Positions 36,752 through 45,207 of a DNA stretch of 64,000 nucleotides are shown here, in pieces. The stretch lies in NCBI GenBank assembly GCA_018826515.1, contig JAHKAM010000034.1, positions 62,001 through 126,000 of the forward strand, given 5' to 3'. The translations under genes and the position numbers were made by a program. The notes under the pieces were generated by a model, which was not told where the DNA came from, made no database searches, and saw only the letters and a program-made list of their open reading frames with translations. This DNA comes from Alphaproteobacteria bacterium (GTDB lineage Bacteria > Pseudomonadota > Alphaproteobacteria > Caulobacterales > Caulobacteraceae). How positions within the stretch are numbered: the stretch's first letter is position 1; every line of letters begins with the position of its first letter.

Positions 36752-36847
36752 TCACCGCTTCCGCCTGATGATCATCATCGCCGCCATCGCCAGGATGACG
36801 GCGGGCGTAAGGATCAGCAGCCCCGACAGAATGCGTTCAACGTCCAT
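36752..36847 (-). CDS. Predicted 31-residue single-span membrane peptide
   Basis: On the minus strand an ATG at 36847, with GGAGG nine bases upstream, encodes MDVERILSGLLILTPAVILA followed by MAAMMIIRRKR and a stop: one hydrophobic helix flanked by acidic and basic ends. The strong ribosome binding site and clean topology support a real small protein. It ends two bases from the tRNA. Function unknown. Confidence 0.5.
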   Translation of the reverse strand: MDVERILSGLLILTPAVILAMAAMMIIRRKR

Positions 36848-36912
36848 GGCCGCGTCCCTCCCCGGGACAGCGCACCGGGCGCGTCATCGATCAGCATGTC
36901 AAACGGCGCGGC

Positions 36913-37320
36913 TCAACGCCACCTCGACCCGTCGCCGTGTTTGCCGTTGCTCTCGAACACCGGCGGCGCGGCCTTGTGGATGAACTGTTCCGACACCAGC
37001 CAGCCCTTCAGCGGCCGCAGCACGCCCAGACAGCCCAGAACCAGCAGGGGCATGGTCACCGCCAGATGCACCCAGATCGGCGGATGGACGGCGAACTCGA
37101 ACCACATGAACAGTCCCATGCCCACGATTCCGACCGCGCTCATGCCGAAGAAGGCCGGACCGTCCGCCGGCTCGGCGAAGCTGTAGTCCAGTCCGCAGGC
37201 GGGGCAGGCGTCGCGGATGGTCAGGAAACCCTTCAGCAACGGCCCCTCGCCGCAGCGCGGACAGCGGCAGCGCAGGCCGGTCGAAAGGGTGTTGAGGCGG
37301 GGGTACTGTGGTTCGGTCAC
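36913..37320 (-). CDS. DUF983 family protein
   Basis: About 135 residues. LRCRCPRCGEGPLLKGFLTI and RDACPACGLDYSF give two CxxC pairs (probable zinc ribbon), followed by two membrane helices (GIVGMGLFMWFEFAV, VTMPLLVLGCLGVL). This matches DUF983, a membrane family of unknown function often near respiratory genes. The GTG at 37320 with AGGA upstream is preferred; the ATG at 37347 is an alternative. Confidence 0.8.
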   Translation of the reverse strand: MTEPQYPRLNTLSTGLRCRCPRCGEGPLLKGFLTIRDACPACGLDYSFAEPADGPAFFGMSAVGIVGMGLFMWFEFAVHPPIWVHLAVTMPLLVLGCLGVLRPLKGWLVSEQFIHKAAPPVFESNGKHGDGSRWR

Positions 37321-37464
37321 ATCGGAATCCTGACAGGAAGGCCGCACCGCATGTCGTCTCGCCGGACCGCCGCCGCAACCCGTCGTGATGTCGCGGACCC
37401 CGAAGTCCCGCGGTCACCGACCATTAACCGCGTTGAAAGGCCCGTCGCGCGAGTGTGCGCGCGT

Positions 37465-40317
37465 ATGTCCGGGGCCTCCGCCAGCAAGCGCATTCTCAAG
37501 ACCTCCGTGGCCGCCGCCGCGGCGGGCGCGGTGCTGTTCGCGCCGTTGGCGCCGCTGGCCCAGGAGGCCGCCGCGCCGCTGGACCCGATCGCGATCCGCA
37601 TCGGCTCCAACACCGAGTTCACCCGCATCGAGTTCGCCGGCGTCATCGGCGCCCGGTCGCAGGTCCGTCGGGACGGGCGCGACGTCATCGTCCGCATCGG
37701 CTCGACCGCCGCGCCCGACGTCTCGCGGCTCAAGGTCAATCCGCCGCGCGGGGTCGAAAAGGTCGAGACCCGGGCGGTCCGCGGCGCCACCGAACTGGTC
37801 CTGACCCTGGCCGAGGGCGCCGACGCCCGGACCGGGTCCGCCGACGGCGCGGTCTGGCTCAACCTCTACGCCACGCCCCAGGCCGCGGCGCCGGCCGAGC
37901 CCGCCGCCGCCGCGAGCCGGACCGTCCCGGTCACGGCGGTCGCGACTGCGGCCAAGGTCAGCCTCTCCTTCGACTGGGGTGCGCCGGTCGGGGCCGCGGT
38001 CTTCCGTCGCGGCGAGGCCGTCTGGGTGGTCTTCGACACCGCCGCCCGGCTCGACATGCCCGAAGCCGGCGCATTGGGTCCGGCGGCGGACGCCCGCTGG
38101 ACCGCCGGTCCGGACCATGTCGCCGTCCGGATCGCCGCCCCCCAGGGTCTCGCCGTCTCGGCGGTCGCCCAAGGGAGCCGCTGGACCGTCACGATCGGCG
38201 GCCAGCCGGTCCCAGTCGAGGGCGTCGTCATCGACCGCGCGGATGACGGCGAACCGGCCCTTGTGGCCCGCATGGCGGGCGCGACCCGCGCTGTCTGGCT
38301 AACCGATCCGCTGGCCGGCGACCGCTTCGCCGCCGTGACCGCCCTCGCCCCGGGCAAGGGGTTCGCCGACCGCCGCCGCAGCGTCGACCTCGCCTTGCTG
38401 CCGACCGCCCACGGTCTGGCCGTCGAGACTCCGGCCAGCGATCTCGCCATCCAGGCCGACGGCGATCTGGTCACCCTCAGCCGTCCGGGCGGCCTCATCC
38501 TGTCGCCTCCGTCCGCAGCCCTCGAGGCCGCGACGGCCGGGTCCGGAGCGCCGCCCAAGGCCAAATACCCCGCCCTCATCCTGTCCGAATGGGCCGACGC
38601 CGGCGAAGGCGGATTCACCGCCCGGCATCGACAGCTCCAGGATGCGGCGGCCCGCGAATCCATGGCCGCAGGAGACGATCCGCGCGCCCCCGCCGAGGCC
38701 CGTTTCGCCATGGCCCGGTTCCTCGTCGGCTCCGGCCTCGGCTATGAGGCGGTCGGCGTTCTGAACAGCATTGTCGCCCAGGCCCCCAACATGGCCGGCG
38801 AGCCCGAACTGCGGGGCCTGCGCGGCGCCGCCCGCGCCTCGATCGGCCGGCTGGAGGAGGCCCAGGGCGATTTCGCCTCGGCGGCTGTCGCCTCCGATCC
38901 CGCCTCCGCCGTCTGGCGCGGCTATATCGCCTCCACCCAGGGCGACTGGGTCTCGGCGCGACAGGCCTTCGCCGCCGGCGCCGCCGCGGTTGATGACTTC
39001 CCCCCCGCCTGGCGCGCCCGCTTCGGCGCGGCCCATGCCATGGCGGCGCTGGAGACCGGTGAGCTCGACGCCGCCCGCTCCCTGCTGGCCTACAGTTTCA
39101 GCCAGGACGCCCCCGCCGTCGATCAACTGACCGCGCGTCTGGTCCAGGCCCGGCTGTTCGAACTGGACGGCCAGTCGGACCGGGCCCTGGCCGTCTATGC
39201 CGCCATCGGCCGTGCGCCGCTGGACGCCGTGTCTGTGCCCGCCAAACTGGGCGTCGTACGCCTGTCTCTGGCCAAGGGGACGATGAGGCCCGACGTCGCC
39301 GCAAAGGAACTGGAGGGCCTGCGCTGGCGCTGGCGCGGCGACGCTACGGAACTGGCCGTCATCCGTCAGCTGGGCCAGCTCTATATTTCGCAAGGCCTCT
39401 ATCGCGAGGCCCTGACCGCCCTGAAGGGCGCCGGGCCCAATCTGAGTCGCCTTGAGGGCGCCGCCGAGATCCAGGCCGATCTGGGCGCCGCCTTCCGCAT
39501 GCTGTTCCTCGAGGGCGGGGCCGACGGCCTGCAGCCCGTGCAGGCGCTGGGCCTGTTCTACGACTTCCGCGAACTGACCCCCATCGGCGCCGACGGCGAC
39601 GAGATGGTCCGTCGCCTTTCGCGCCGCCTCGTCGATGTCGATCTTCTCGACCAGGCCGCCGAGCTGCTGAAATACCAGGTCGAGAACCGACTCGAGGGCG
39701 TGGCCAAGGCCCAGGTCGCGACCGAGCTGGCCGCCGTCTATCTGATGGACCGCCAGCCCGAGCCGGCCCTGCAGGCCATCTGGAATTCCCGCACCACCAT
39801 CCTGCCCTCGGCCCTGAACACCGAACGCCGCGCCCTTGAGGCCCGCGCCCTGATGGATCTGGGCCGCTACGACCATGCGCTCGAGGTTCTGGGCGCCGAC
39901 GCCTCGGACGCGGCGCGCGAGGTTCGCGCCGAGGTGTTCTGGAAACAGGAAAAATGGTCCGAAGCCGCCTCCCTCTATGAGGGGCTGCTGGGCGAACGTT
40001 ACCGGACGCCGGCGGCCCTGACGGCTGCCGAGGAGGCCCGGCTGATCCGGACAGGCGTCGGCTATTCCCTCGGGGGCGACAGCGCCGCCCTGACCCGCCT
40101 GTCAGGCAACTACCGGCCGTTCGTGGCCGGAGCCCGGGCAAAGACCGCCCTGTCGATCGCCCTCGCCGACAGCGTGGGCGGCGGCGCCTCGGCTGGTGAT
40201 TTCGCCGGTCTCGCCGCCTCGGCCGACACCTTCGCCGGCTGGGTCGCGGCCATGAAGGCCGAACTCAGGACGAAAACGGGCGGGAACCGACCCGCGGCGC
40301 CCGCCCGTCCTGCATAA
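37465..40317 (+). CDS. Large exported protein with AMIN-like and TPR-like regions
   Basis: 950 residues from MSGASASKR. A signal peptide (VAAAAAGAVLFAPLAPLAQE) is followed by an all-beta N-terminal region (IAIRIGSNTEFTRIEFAGVI, DVIVRIGSTAAPDVSRLKVN), AMIN-like. The C-terminal two thirds are Ala-rich helical pairs of tetratricopeptide type (for example YISQGLYREALTALKGAG, LMDLGRYDHALEVLGAD). AMIN domains target cell-wall or pilus machines. It lies beside flagellar genes but direct involvement is unproven. No ribosome binding site decides the start. Confidence 0.6.
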   Translation: MSGASASKRILKTSVAAAAAGAVLFAPLAPLAQEAAAPLDPIAIRIGSNTEFTRIEFAGVIGARSQVRRDGRDVIVRIGSTAAPDVSRLKVNPPRGVEKVETRAVRGATELVLTLAEGADARTGSADGAVWLNLYATPQAAAPAEPAAAASRTVPVTAVATAAKVSLSFDWGAPVGAAVFRRGEAVWVVFDTAARLDMPEAGALGPAADARWTAGPDHVAVRIAAPQGLAVSAVAQGSRWTVTIGGQPVPVEGVVIDRADDGEPALVARMAGATRAVWLTDPLAGDRFAAVTALAPGKGFADRRRSVDLALLPTAHGLAVETPASDLAIQADGDLVTLSRPGGLILSPPSAALEAATAGSGAPPKAKYPALILSEWADAGEGGFTARHRQLQDAAARESMAAGDDPRAPAEARFAMARFLVGSGLGYEAVGVLNSIVAQAPNMAGEPELRGLRGAARASIGRLEEAQGDFASAAVASDPASAVWRGYIASTQGDWVSARQAFAAGAAAVDDFPPAWRARFGAAHAMAALETGELDAARSLLAYSFSQDAPAVDQLTARLVQARLFELDGQSDRALAVYAAIGRAPLDAVSVPAKLGVVRLSLAKGTMRPDVAAKELEGLRWRWRGDATELAVIRQLGQLYISQGLYREALTALKGAGPNLSRLEGAAEIQADLGAAFRMLFLEGGADGLQPVQALGLFYDFRELTPIGADGDEMVRRLSRRLVDVDLLDQAAELLKYQVENRLEGVAKAQVATELAAVYLMDRQPEPALQAIWNSRTTILPSALNTERRALEARALMDLGRYDHALEVLGADASDAAREVRAEVFWKQEKWSEAASLYEGLLGERYRTPAALTAAEEARLIRTGVGYSLGGDSAALTRLSGNYRPFVAGARAKTALSIALADSVGGGASAGDFAGLAASADTFAGWVAAMKAELRTKTGGNRPAAPARPA

Positions 40318-40342
40318 GGTCTCCCCGCGAAGGGGAGGGGTC

Positions 40343-40621
40343 TTACTTGTTCACCGCATCCTTGAGCGGCTTCGACACGCGGAAGCGCACGGCCTTGGAG
40401 GCGGCGATCTTGATGGTCGCGCCAGTGGCCGGGTTGCGGCCTTCACGGGCGGCGCGGGCGGCGGTGTCGAACACGCCGAGGTTCGAGATGCGAACGTCGC
40501 CGCCGCCGATCAGCGACTTGTGGATGTTCTTGACGAGGGCGTCGAGCATCCGGCCGGCGTCGGCCTGGCTGACACCGGCGTCCTTGGCGACGGAGGCGAT
40601 GAGTTCTGCTTGGGTGGTCAT
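40343..40621 (-). CDS. hup: DNA-binding protein HU
   Basis: 92 residues. TTQAELIASVAKDAGVSQAD and the arm GRNPATGATIKIAASKAVRF are diagnostic of HU/IHF family nucleoid proteins; the FDTAARAAREGRNP strand matches HU. ATG at 40621 (the frame continues to 40648). The 118 bases upstream hold its promoter and the fliP 3' hairpin CCCCAC-CCC-GTGGGG. Confidence 0.93.
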   Translation of the reverse strand: MTTQAELIASVAKDAGVSQADAGRMLDALVKNIHKSLIGGGDVRISNLGVFDTAARAAREGRNPATGATIKIAASKAVRFRVSKPLKDAVNK

Positions 40622-40739
40622 GTGGGTCGTTTCCCGATGAAAGCTCACCCCGATTCAGGGGCGATGACGGACGGATTGACGCCGCTTTTTCTTCCCTTGG
40701 CAAGCGACTTCGCGGCTGTAACCCCCACGGGGTGGGGAT

Positions 40740-41564
40740 TTATCCGCTACCGGACGCGCGCTGGAAGCTCTCGACCAGGCTTCCGGCGACCAGTCTCCAG
40801 CCGTCCACCAGCACGAAAAAGATCAGCTTGAACGGCAGGGAAATCACCACCGGCGGCAGCATCATCATTCCCATGCTCATGAGCACGCTGGCGACCACCA
40901 GATCGATCACAAGGAACGGAACGAAAAGGAGAAATCCGATTTCGAAGGCCCGCTTCAACTCGCTGATCATGAAGGCCGGCGTGACCACCCTCAGGGGCAG
41001 GTCGGCCGCGGCCGTGGGGGCCTCCAGATTGGACAGTCTGACAAACAGCGCCAGGTCGTCCCGGTCCACCTGACCCAGCATGAAAGTCTTCACAGGTTCC
41101 GAGGCCGCATCGAAGGCCTGGGGCAGCTCCATCTGCTGGTCCAGCAGGGGCCGGATGCCCGAATCATAGGCGTCCTGCCAGGTCGGAGCCATGACGATGG
41201 CGCTCAGGAACAGGGCCAGGGAGACCAGAACCGCGTTCGGCGGCGACTGCTGCATGCCAAGCGCCGTGCGCAGCAGCGACAGCACCACGATGATGCGGAC
41301 GAAGCTGGTGGTCATGATCACGATCGACGGCGCCAGCGACAGCACGGTCATCAGGCCGACCAGTTGCACGACCCGCTCGGTCAGCCCCGAACCGGTCCCG
41401 AGATCGACATTGATCGCCGCTCCGGGCCCGCCGGCCGCCGCCACGTCCTGCGCGAGGGCGGCCAGTGGCCACAACAGGCAGAAGCCGGTGGTGATCAGCG
41501 ACAGCATCGCCGCGCGCTTCAGCTCGGCGCGGGTGGGCAGGACAAAGACGCCTTTGAGGCTCAC
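40740..41564 (-). CDS. fliP: Flagellar type III export protein FliP
   Basis: 274 residues. A cleavable signal (AAMLSLITTGFCLLWPLAALAQ), then TSFVRIIVVLSLLRTALGMQ and SPPNAVLVSLALFLSAIVM, and the C-terminal FEIGFLLFVPFLVIDLVVAS VLMSMGMMMLPP, invariant in FliP. It forms the export-gate core with FliQ and FliR. GTG start overlapping the fliO stop (GTGA). Confidence 0.97.
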   Translation of the reverse strand: MSLKGVFVLPTRAELKRAAMLSLITTGFCLLWPLAALAQDVAAAGGPGAAINVDLGTGSGLTERVVQLVGLMTVLSLAPSIVIMTTSFVRIIVVLSLLRTALGMQQSPPNAVLVSLALFLSAIVMAPTWQDAYDSGIRPLLDQQMELPQAFDAASEPVKTFMLGQVDRDDLALFVRLSNLEAPTAAADLPLRVVTPAFMISELKRAFEIGFLLFVPFLVIDLVVASVLMSMGMMMLPPVVISLPFKLIFFVLVDGWRLVAGSLVESFQRASGSG

Positions 41565-41836
41565 TTCGCCCCCTCCGGACCGCGCGGTTCGATAAGTTCA
41601 CGACCCTCGCCGAGAATCAGCAGCCGTTCCTCCTCGTCGATCCTCACCAGCACCAGCCGCCGCGCGGGATCCAGCACCAGGGTCTCGACGACCGTCATCC
41701 GCCGGGCGCCCCGCTCGGCGCTGATCCGGGCCAACAGCTGCGGCAGGTAGCGCCGCGAGGCCCAGGCGGCGAAACCGATCAGGCCGAGGGTAATGGCGAG
41801 GGCGAAGATCGCCCGGGCGAGGTCGAGGAAATTCAT
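41561..41836 (-). CDS. fliO: Flagellar assembly protein FliO
   Basis: 91 residues from MNFLDLARAIF: one transmembrane helix (ALAITLGLIGFAAWA), then a small beta domain with RMTVVETLVLDPARRLVLVR typical of FliO. Chaperones assembly of the FliP ring. Operon with fliP. The frame extends to 41905 but the upstream part overlaps the divergent CtrA-type promoter. Confidence 0.85.
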   Translation of the reverse strand: MNFLDLARAIFALAITLGLIGFAAWASRRYLPQLLARISAERGARRMTVVETLVLDPARRLVLVRIDEEERLLILGEGRELIEPRGPEGAK

Positions 41837-41859
41837 GCGCCAGACTTCGCCTGACATGG

Positions 41860-41913
41860 TTAACGCCGCATTGAGATAACCCTCCGTTAACCATGCAGGC
41901 GGCATTTTCTGCC
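41860..41913 (+). promoter_or_regulatory. CtrA-type flagellar promoter upstream of flgB
   Basis: ATAA (41876-41879), seven bases, TTAA (41887-41890): a CtrA box of TTAA-N7-TTAA type. Ten bases on is GGCATTTTCTGCC (41901-41913), itself an inverted repeat. The same architecture with identical spacing precedes fliQ and fliF. A further TTAA lies at 41860 and could serve the divergent fliO-fliP operon. Confidence 0.75.
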
Positions 41914-41951
41914 CATCTCAATGCGGGCGATCCGCGCCCGAGGAGGCTCCC

Positions 41952-42356
41952 GTGGGCTTCACCGACCTGCCGCTGCTCAGCCAGATCAAGGGCCGCCTGT
42001 CCTGGCTGGACGAGCGCCAGCGCGTCATCGCCCAGAATGTCGCCAACGCCGATACGCCCGGCTACGTCAGTCGCGACCTCAACCAGCCCACCGATTTCGC
42101 CCGCGCCCTCGCCGAGGGCGGCGGCGTCCGCATGGTCCGCACCAGCGCCATGCATATCGCCCCGGCCGGGCAGATCGCCCGCTTCGAGAGCCGCGCGGCG
42201 CCGGATTCGGAAACCACCCTCGACGGCAATTCGGTCGTGGTCGAGGAACAGATGCTCAAGATGGCCGAGAGCCGGATGGCCTATGACGCGGCCATCGGCT
42301 TCTACCAGAAGTCCATGCAGATGCTGCGCACGGCCGCCCGGCCGCCCGGCCGCTGA
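41952..42356 (+). CDS. flgB: Flagellar basal-body rod protein FlgB
   Basis: 134 residues from a GTG preceded by GAGGAGG. IAQNVANADTPGYVSRDLNQ is the conserved N-terminal rod motif, and the C-terminal helix MLKMAESRMAYDAAIGFYQK is typical. Proximal rod subunit, exported. First gene of flgB-flgC-fliE. Confidence 0.95.
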   Translation: MGFTDLPLLSQIKGRLSWLDERQRVIAQNVANADTPGYVSRDLNQPTDFARALAEGGGVRMVRTSAMHIAPAGQIARFESRAAPDSETTLDGNSVVVEEQMLKMAESRMAYDAAIGFYQKSMQMLRTAARPPGR

Positions 42357-42370
42357 TCGAGGAAGACCCG

Positions 42371-42790
42371 ATGCCTGACCCGATCCCGCCCCGCAACTCG
42401 GCCATGGCCGTCGCCGCCAGCGCCCTGCAGGCCCAGCAGTCGCGCATGCGAATCATCGCCGAGAACATCGCCAACGCCCAGTCGACCGCGCCGGTCGCCG
42501 GCGGCCAGCCCTATCGCCGTCAGATCCCTGTCTTCCAGGCGCGCGAGATCAACGGGGCCACCGGCGTCGTCCTGGCGGAGGTCCGGCCCGACATGGGCGA
42601 CTTCAAGACCGAATACGACCCGACCCATCCGGCCGCCAACGCCGAGGGCTATGTGCTGCGGCCCAATGTCGACACCCTGGTCGAGGCCATGGACATGCGC
42701 GAGGCGCAGCGGGCCTACGAGGCCAACCTCAACATCATCGAGACCGCGCGGGCCATGGACGCCCGCATCCTCGACCTGCTGAAGAAATAG
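42371..42790 (+). CDS. flgC: Flagellar basal-body rod protein FlgC
   Basis: 139 residues. MRIIAENIANAQSTAPVAGG and the C-terminal YVLRPNVDTLVEAMDMREAQ RAYEANLN segment define FlgC. 14 bases after flgB with GAGGAAG at the start. Confidence 0.96.
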   Translation: MPDPIPPRNSAMAVAASALQAQQSRMRIIAENIANAQSTAPVAGGQPYRRQIPVFQAREINGATGVVLAEVRPDMGDFKTEYDPTHPAANAEGYVLRPNVDTLVEAMDMREAQRAYEANLNIIETARAMDARILDLLKK

Positions 42791-42800
42791 GGACTGACCG

Positions 42801-43100
42801 ATGAACCCCTTGGCCGCGGCGCGCGCCTATTCGGCGATCCAGGGCACGGAGATGCCGGCCTCGCCCGTCGGCGGCGCCCAGCCCTCCGGCTTCGCCGACA
42901 TGCTGACCAGCGTCATGGGCGACATGACCCAGACCTCGCGCGCCGCCGAGACCCAGATGACCGCCGCGGTCCAGGGGCAGGGCAGCCTCATCGACGTGGT
43001 CACCGCCGTGTCCTCGGCCGAGGCCTCGCTGGAAACCGTCATGGCCGTCCGCGACCAGGTGATCTCCGCCTATCAGGAGATCATGCGGATGCCGATCTGA
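42801..43100 (+). CDS. fliE: Flagellar hook-basal body complex protein FliE
   Basis: 99 residues. FADMLTSVMGDMTQ and the C-terminal helix SLETVMAVRDQVISAYQEIM are the FliE hallmarks. Joins the MS ring to the rod. Ten bases after flgC. The next gene is on the other strand, so the operon ends here. Confidence 0.94.
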   Translation: MNPLAAARAYSAIQGTEMPASPVGGAQPSGFADMLTSVMGDMTQTSRAAETQMTAAVQGQGSLIDVVTAVSSAEASLETVMAVRDQVISAYQEIMRMPI

Positions 43101-43106
43101 CGGCGT

Positions 43107-43952
43107 TCAGCCGGTCGGCGCCCGTCCACGCAGCCACTGCGACAGCACCCATTTCTCGCCGCTGATCGGCGGCAGGCCCGCATGGCGCGTGCGTCGGTCG
43201 ATCGAGCCGTCCGGCCGGGTGTTGGCCCACAGCAGGGCGTCGCCCTTGCGGCCCCGGTGGCGCAGGCCGCCGGCCTCGAACGCCGTCTCCCCGCCCTCGA
43301 AATCGTCATTCAGAAACACCAGACAGGTGGCGATCCTCTGCCCGCGCGCGGCCAGGTCCGCCGCATAGCCCGGCAGGGCGGGGTCCAGCCAGTCGACGTG
43401 CCAGTCAAAGGTCTGGCCGACCGCATAGTGCAGCACCTGGGTCCACTCCAGCCCCGGCGCCGGCAGGCCCGCCGCCCGCGCGATCCGCTCGCGCACCACG
43501 GCCAGGACCACATCCATCCCGTCCAGCTCGAACCGGGCGGCGGCGTTGGTCCGCACGCTCTCGCGCCGTCCCTCGCCGGTCACGGGATCATAGACCAGCG
43601 CCGGCCCGGCGATGACTGCGGCCCGGTCCTTCAACCAGTCGCAGACCGCTTCCGGCAGAAAGCCCTCGATGGCGAGGATCGCCGGTCCCTCGACCAGCGG
43701 GCGGGGCGCCGGCGGGGTCAACCAGCCGGCGATGTCGATTCCCGCGGGCCCGGACAGGACCTCCAGCTGACGGCCCGCCGTCGCATGGCCCAGGTCCGCC
43801 GCCTGCTTCAGCCGCGCCAGCGCCATGGGCCAGTCCTGCGGCAGCCCCAGTCCCATCCCTGCCAGCACCGCCAGTCGGTGCGCGGCGTCCGCGTCTCCGG
43901 CTTCGGCGGCCACGGCGAGGACATCCGGATGGTGGGGGGCGGGCGTGTTCAC
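43107..43952 (-). CDS. 2-oxoglutarate/Fe(II) oxygenase with Sel1-like N-terminus
   Basis: 281 residues. The N-terminal part has Sel1/TPR-like helices (DAAHRLAVLAGMGLGLPQDW, ARLKQAADLGHATA). The C-terminal prolyl-4-hydroxylase-like domain has WHVDWLD (HxD), the distal His in RTRHAGLPP, and EKWVLSQWLR with the 2OG-binding basic residue. GTG start. Substrate unknown. First of a minus-strand group inserted between flagellar operons. Confidence 0.83.
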   Translation of the reverse strand: MNTPAPHHPDVLAVAAEAGDADAAHRLAVLAGMGLGLPQDWPMALARLKQAADLGHATAGRQLEVLSGPAGIDIAGWLTPPAPRPLVEGPAILAIEGFLPEAVCDWLKDRAAVIAGPALVYDPVTGEGRRESVRTNAAARFELDGMDVVLAVVRERIARAAGLPAPGLEWTQVLHYAVGQTFDWHVDWLDPALPGYAADLAARGQRIATCLVFLNDDFEGGETAFEAGGLRHRGRKGDALLWANTRPDGSIDRRTRHAGLPPISGEKWVLSQWLRGRAPTG

Positions 43953-44009
43953 CCGCCCGTTCTAGCGCAATTCTTCCGCGGCGCGATCCGGCCCGACGCC
44001 GAACGGCGC

Positions 44010-45161
44010 TCAGCCCTCCAGCGAGACCACCGGCTGGGTCGCGGCTATCGGACGCGACCGCGACCGACCCTTCAGCCAAGCCCGGATGCGGTTCTGGATC
44101 GGCGTGTCGATCAGGGCGTGGAAGGCGAAGGCGAAGACGAAGGCCGCCGCGACGCCCATCCCCCACAGCGCCCACTGGGCCGCGACCGGCAGGGCGAATT
44201 TTGCGATCAGGACATTCGCCACGCCGAACCAGGCGATCCGCACGACCTCATTCGAGATGAACATCGAGAAGGAAACCATCGCCGCCTTCTCCACCCATTT
44301 CGACGGGCGCGGGGTCGGCACGGCCCCGGCCGCGACGATGATGGTCGAGATGCAGGCCAGCGAGATCAGGGCGTTCTTGTCGAAATACTGCACGAAGGCC
44401 AGCAGCAGGGCCGCGCCGATGCCGGCCCAGCCCGCCAGCCTCGGCGCGATCCAGACCTTCTGGGCGAACCAGGCCAGGGCCATGCCGAGGAAGAACAGCG
44501 GCAGGGCGCGGATGAAGCCGAAGCCCATCGGCATCTGGTAGACGGGATAGCCGAGCAGGGCCCAGGTCAGCTGGTTGGCGACCAGATACAGGCCGACGCC
44601 CAGCGCCAGCACGCTCCACGGCCCCAGCCGGACCAGCGCCTTCAGGATCCACGGGAAGGCCAGATAGCAGCCGATCAGGGCCGAGATCGACCAGCTGGGC
44701 GCGTTCCAGCCGAGCCCGCCGGGCACGCCGAACGCCTGCGTCAGGGTCAGCTGGGCCGGCAGCTGGTCCCAGCGGAACCACTCCGGCGCCCGCGGCGCGA
44801 AGCCCACAGCGCCCCCGACCACGATCAGGGCGACGAGGCTCAACCCCATGATCAGATGCGCCGGCAGGACCCGCAGATAGCGTTTGAGGAAGAAGTCCCC
44901 GGCCGACATCCGGCCCCCGGCCAGCGAACCGCCATAGACCCGCATCAGCACATAGCCGCTGTCGATGATGAAGAAGTTGGTGAGCAGGAAGCCGCCCCGC
45001 TCGAACACCGGGTGCAGCCCTTCGGCCAGGGCCACCGGTCCCGCGCCCTGGAAATGATGCAGGATGATCAGGGCGGCCACAATGAAACGCAGGGCGTCCA
45101 GCCACCCGCCCCTGACGATGGGCGGTGTTTCATTTCGGGTCGAAATCGCGGTCCAGGCCAT
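44010..45161 (-). CDS. Acyltransferase family 3 membrane protein
   Basis: 383 residues, about ten helices. GGWLDALRFIVAALIILHHF carries the catalytic-region His of the OafA/YrhL family. These enzymes O-acylate surface sugars. The ATG at 45161 with AGAGG upstream is chosen over a GTG three codons before. It may decorate lipopolysaccharide or capsule; substrate not inferable. Confidence 0.85.
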   Translation of the reverse strand: MAWTAISTRNETPPIVRGGWLDALRFIVAALIILHHFQGAGPVALAEGLHPVFERGGFLLTNFFIIDSGYVLMRVYGGSLAGGRMSAGDFFLKRYLRVLPAHLIMGLSLVALIVVGGAVGFAPRAPEWFRWDQLPAQLTLTQAFGVPGGLGWNAPSWSISALIGCYLAFPWILKALVRLGPWSVLALGVGLYLVANQLTWALLGYPVYQMPMGFGFIRALPLFFLGMALAWFAQKVWIAPRLAGWAGIGAALLLAFVQYFDKNALISLACISTIIVAAGAVPTPRPSKWVEKAAMVSFSMFISNEVVRIAWFGVANVLIAKFALPVAAQWALWGMGVAAAFVFAFAFHALIDTPIQNRIRAWLKGRSRSRPIAATQPVVSLEG

Positions 45162-45207
45162 GGAAAACACCTCTTCTGAGGCGAATTCCGCAAGGACCGG
45201 GCCGGGA

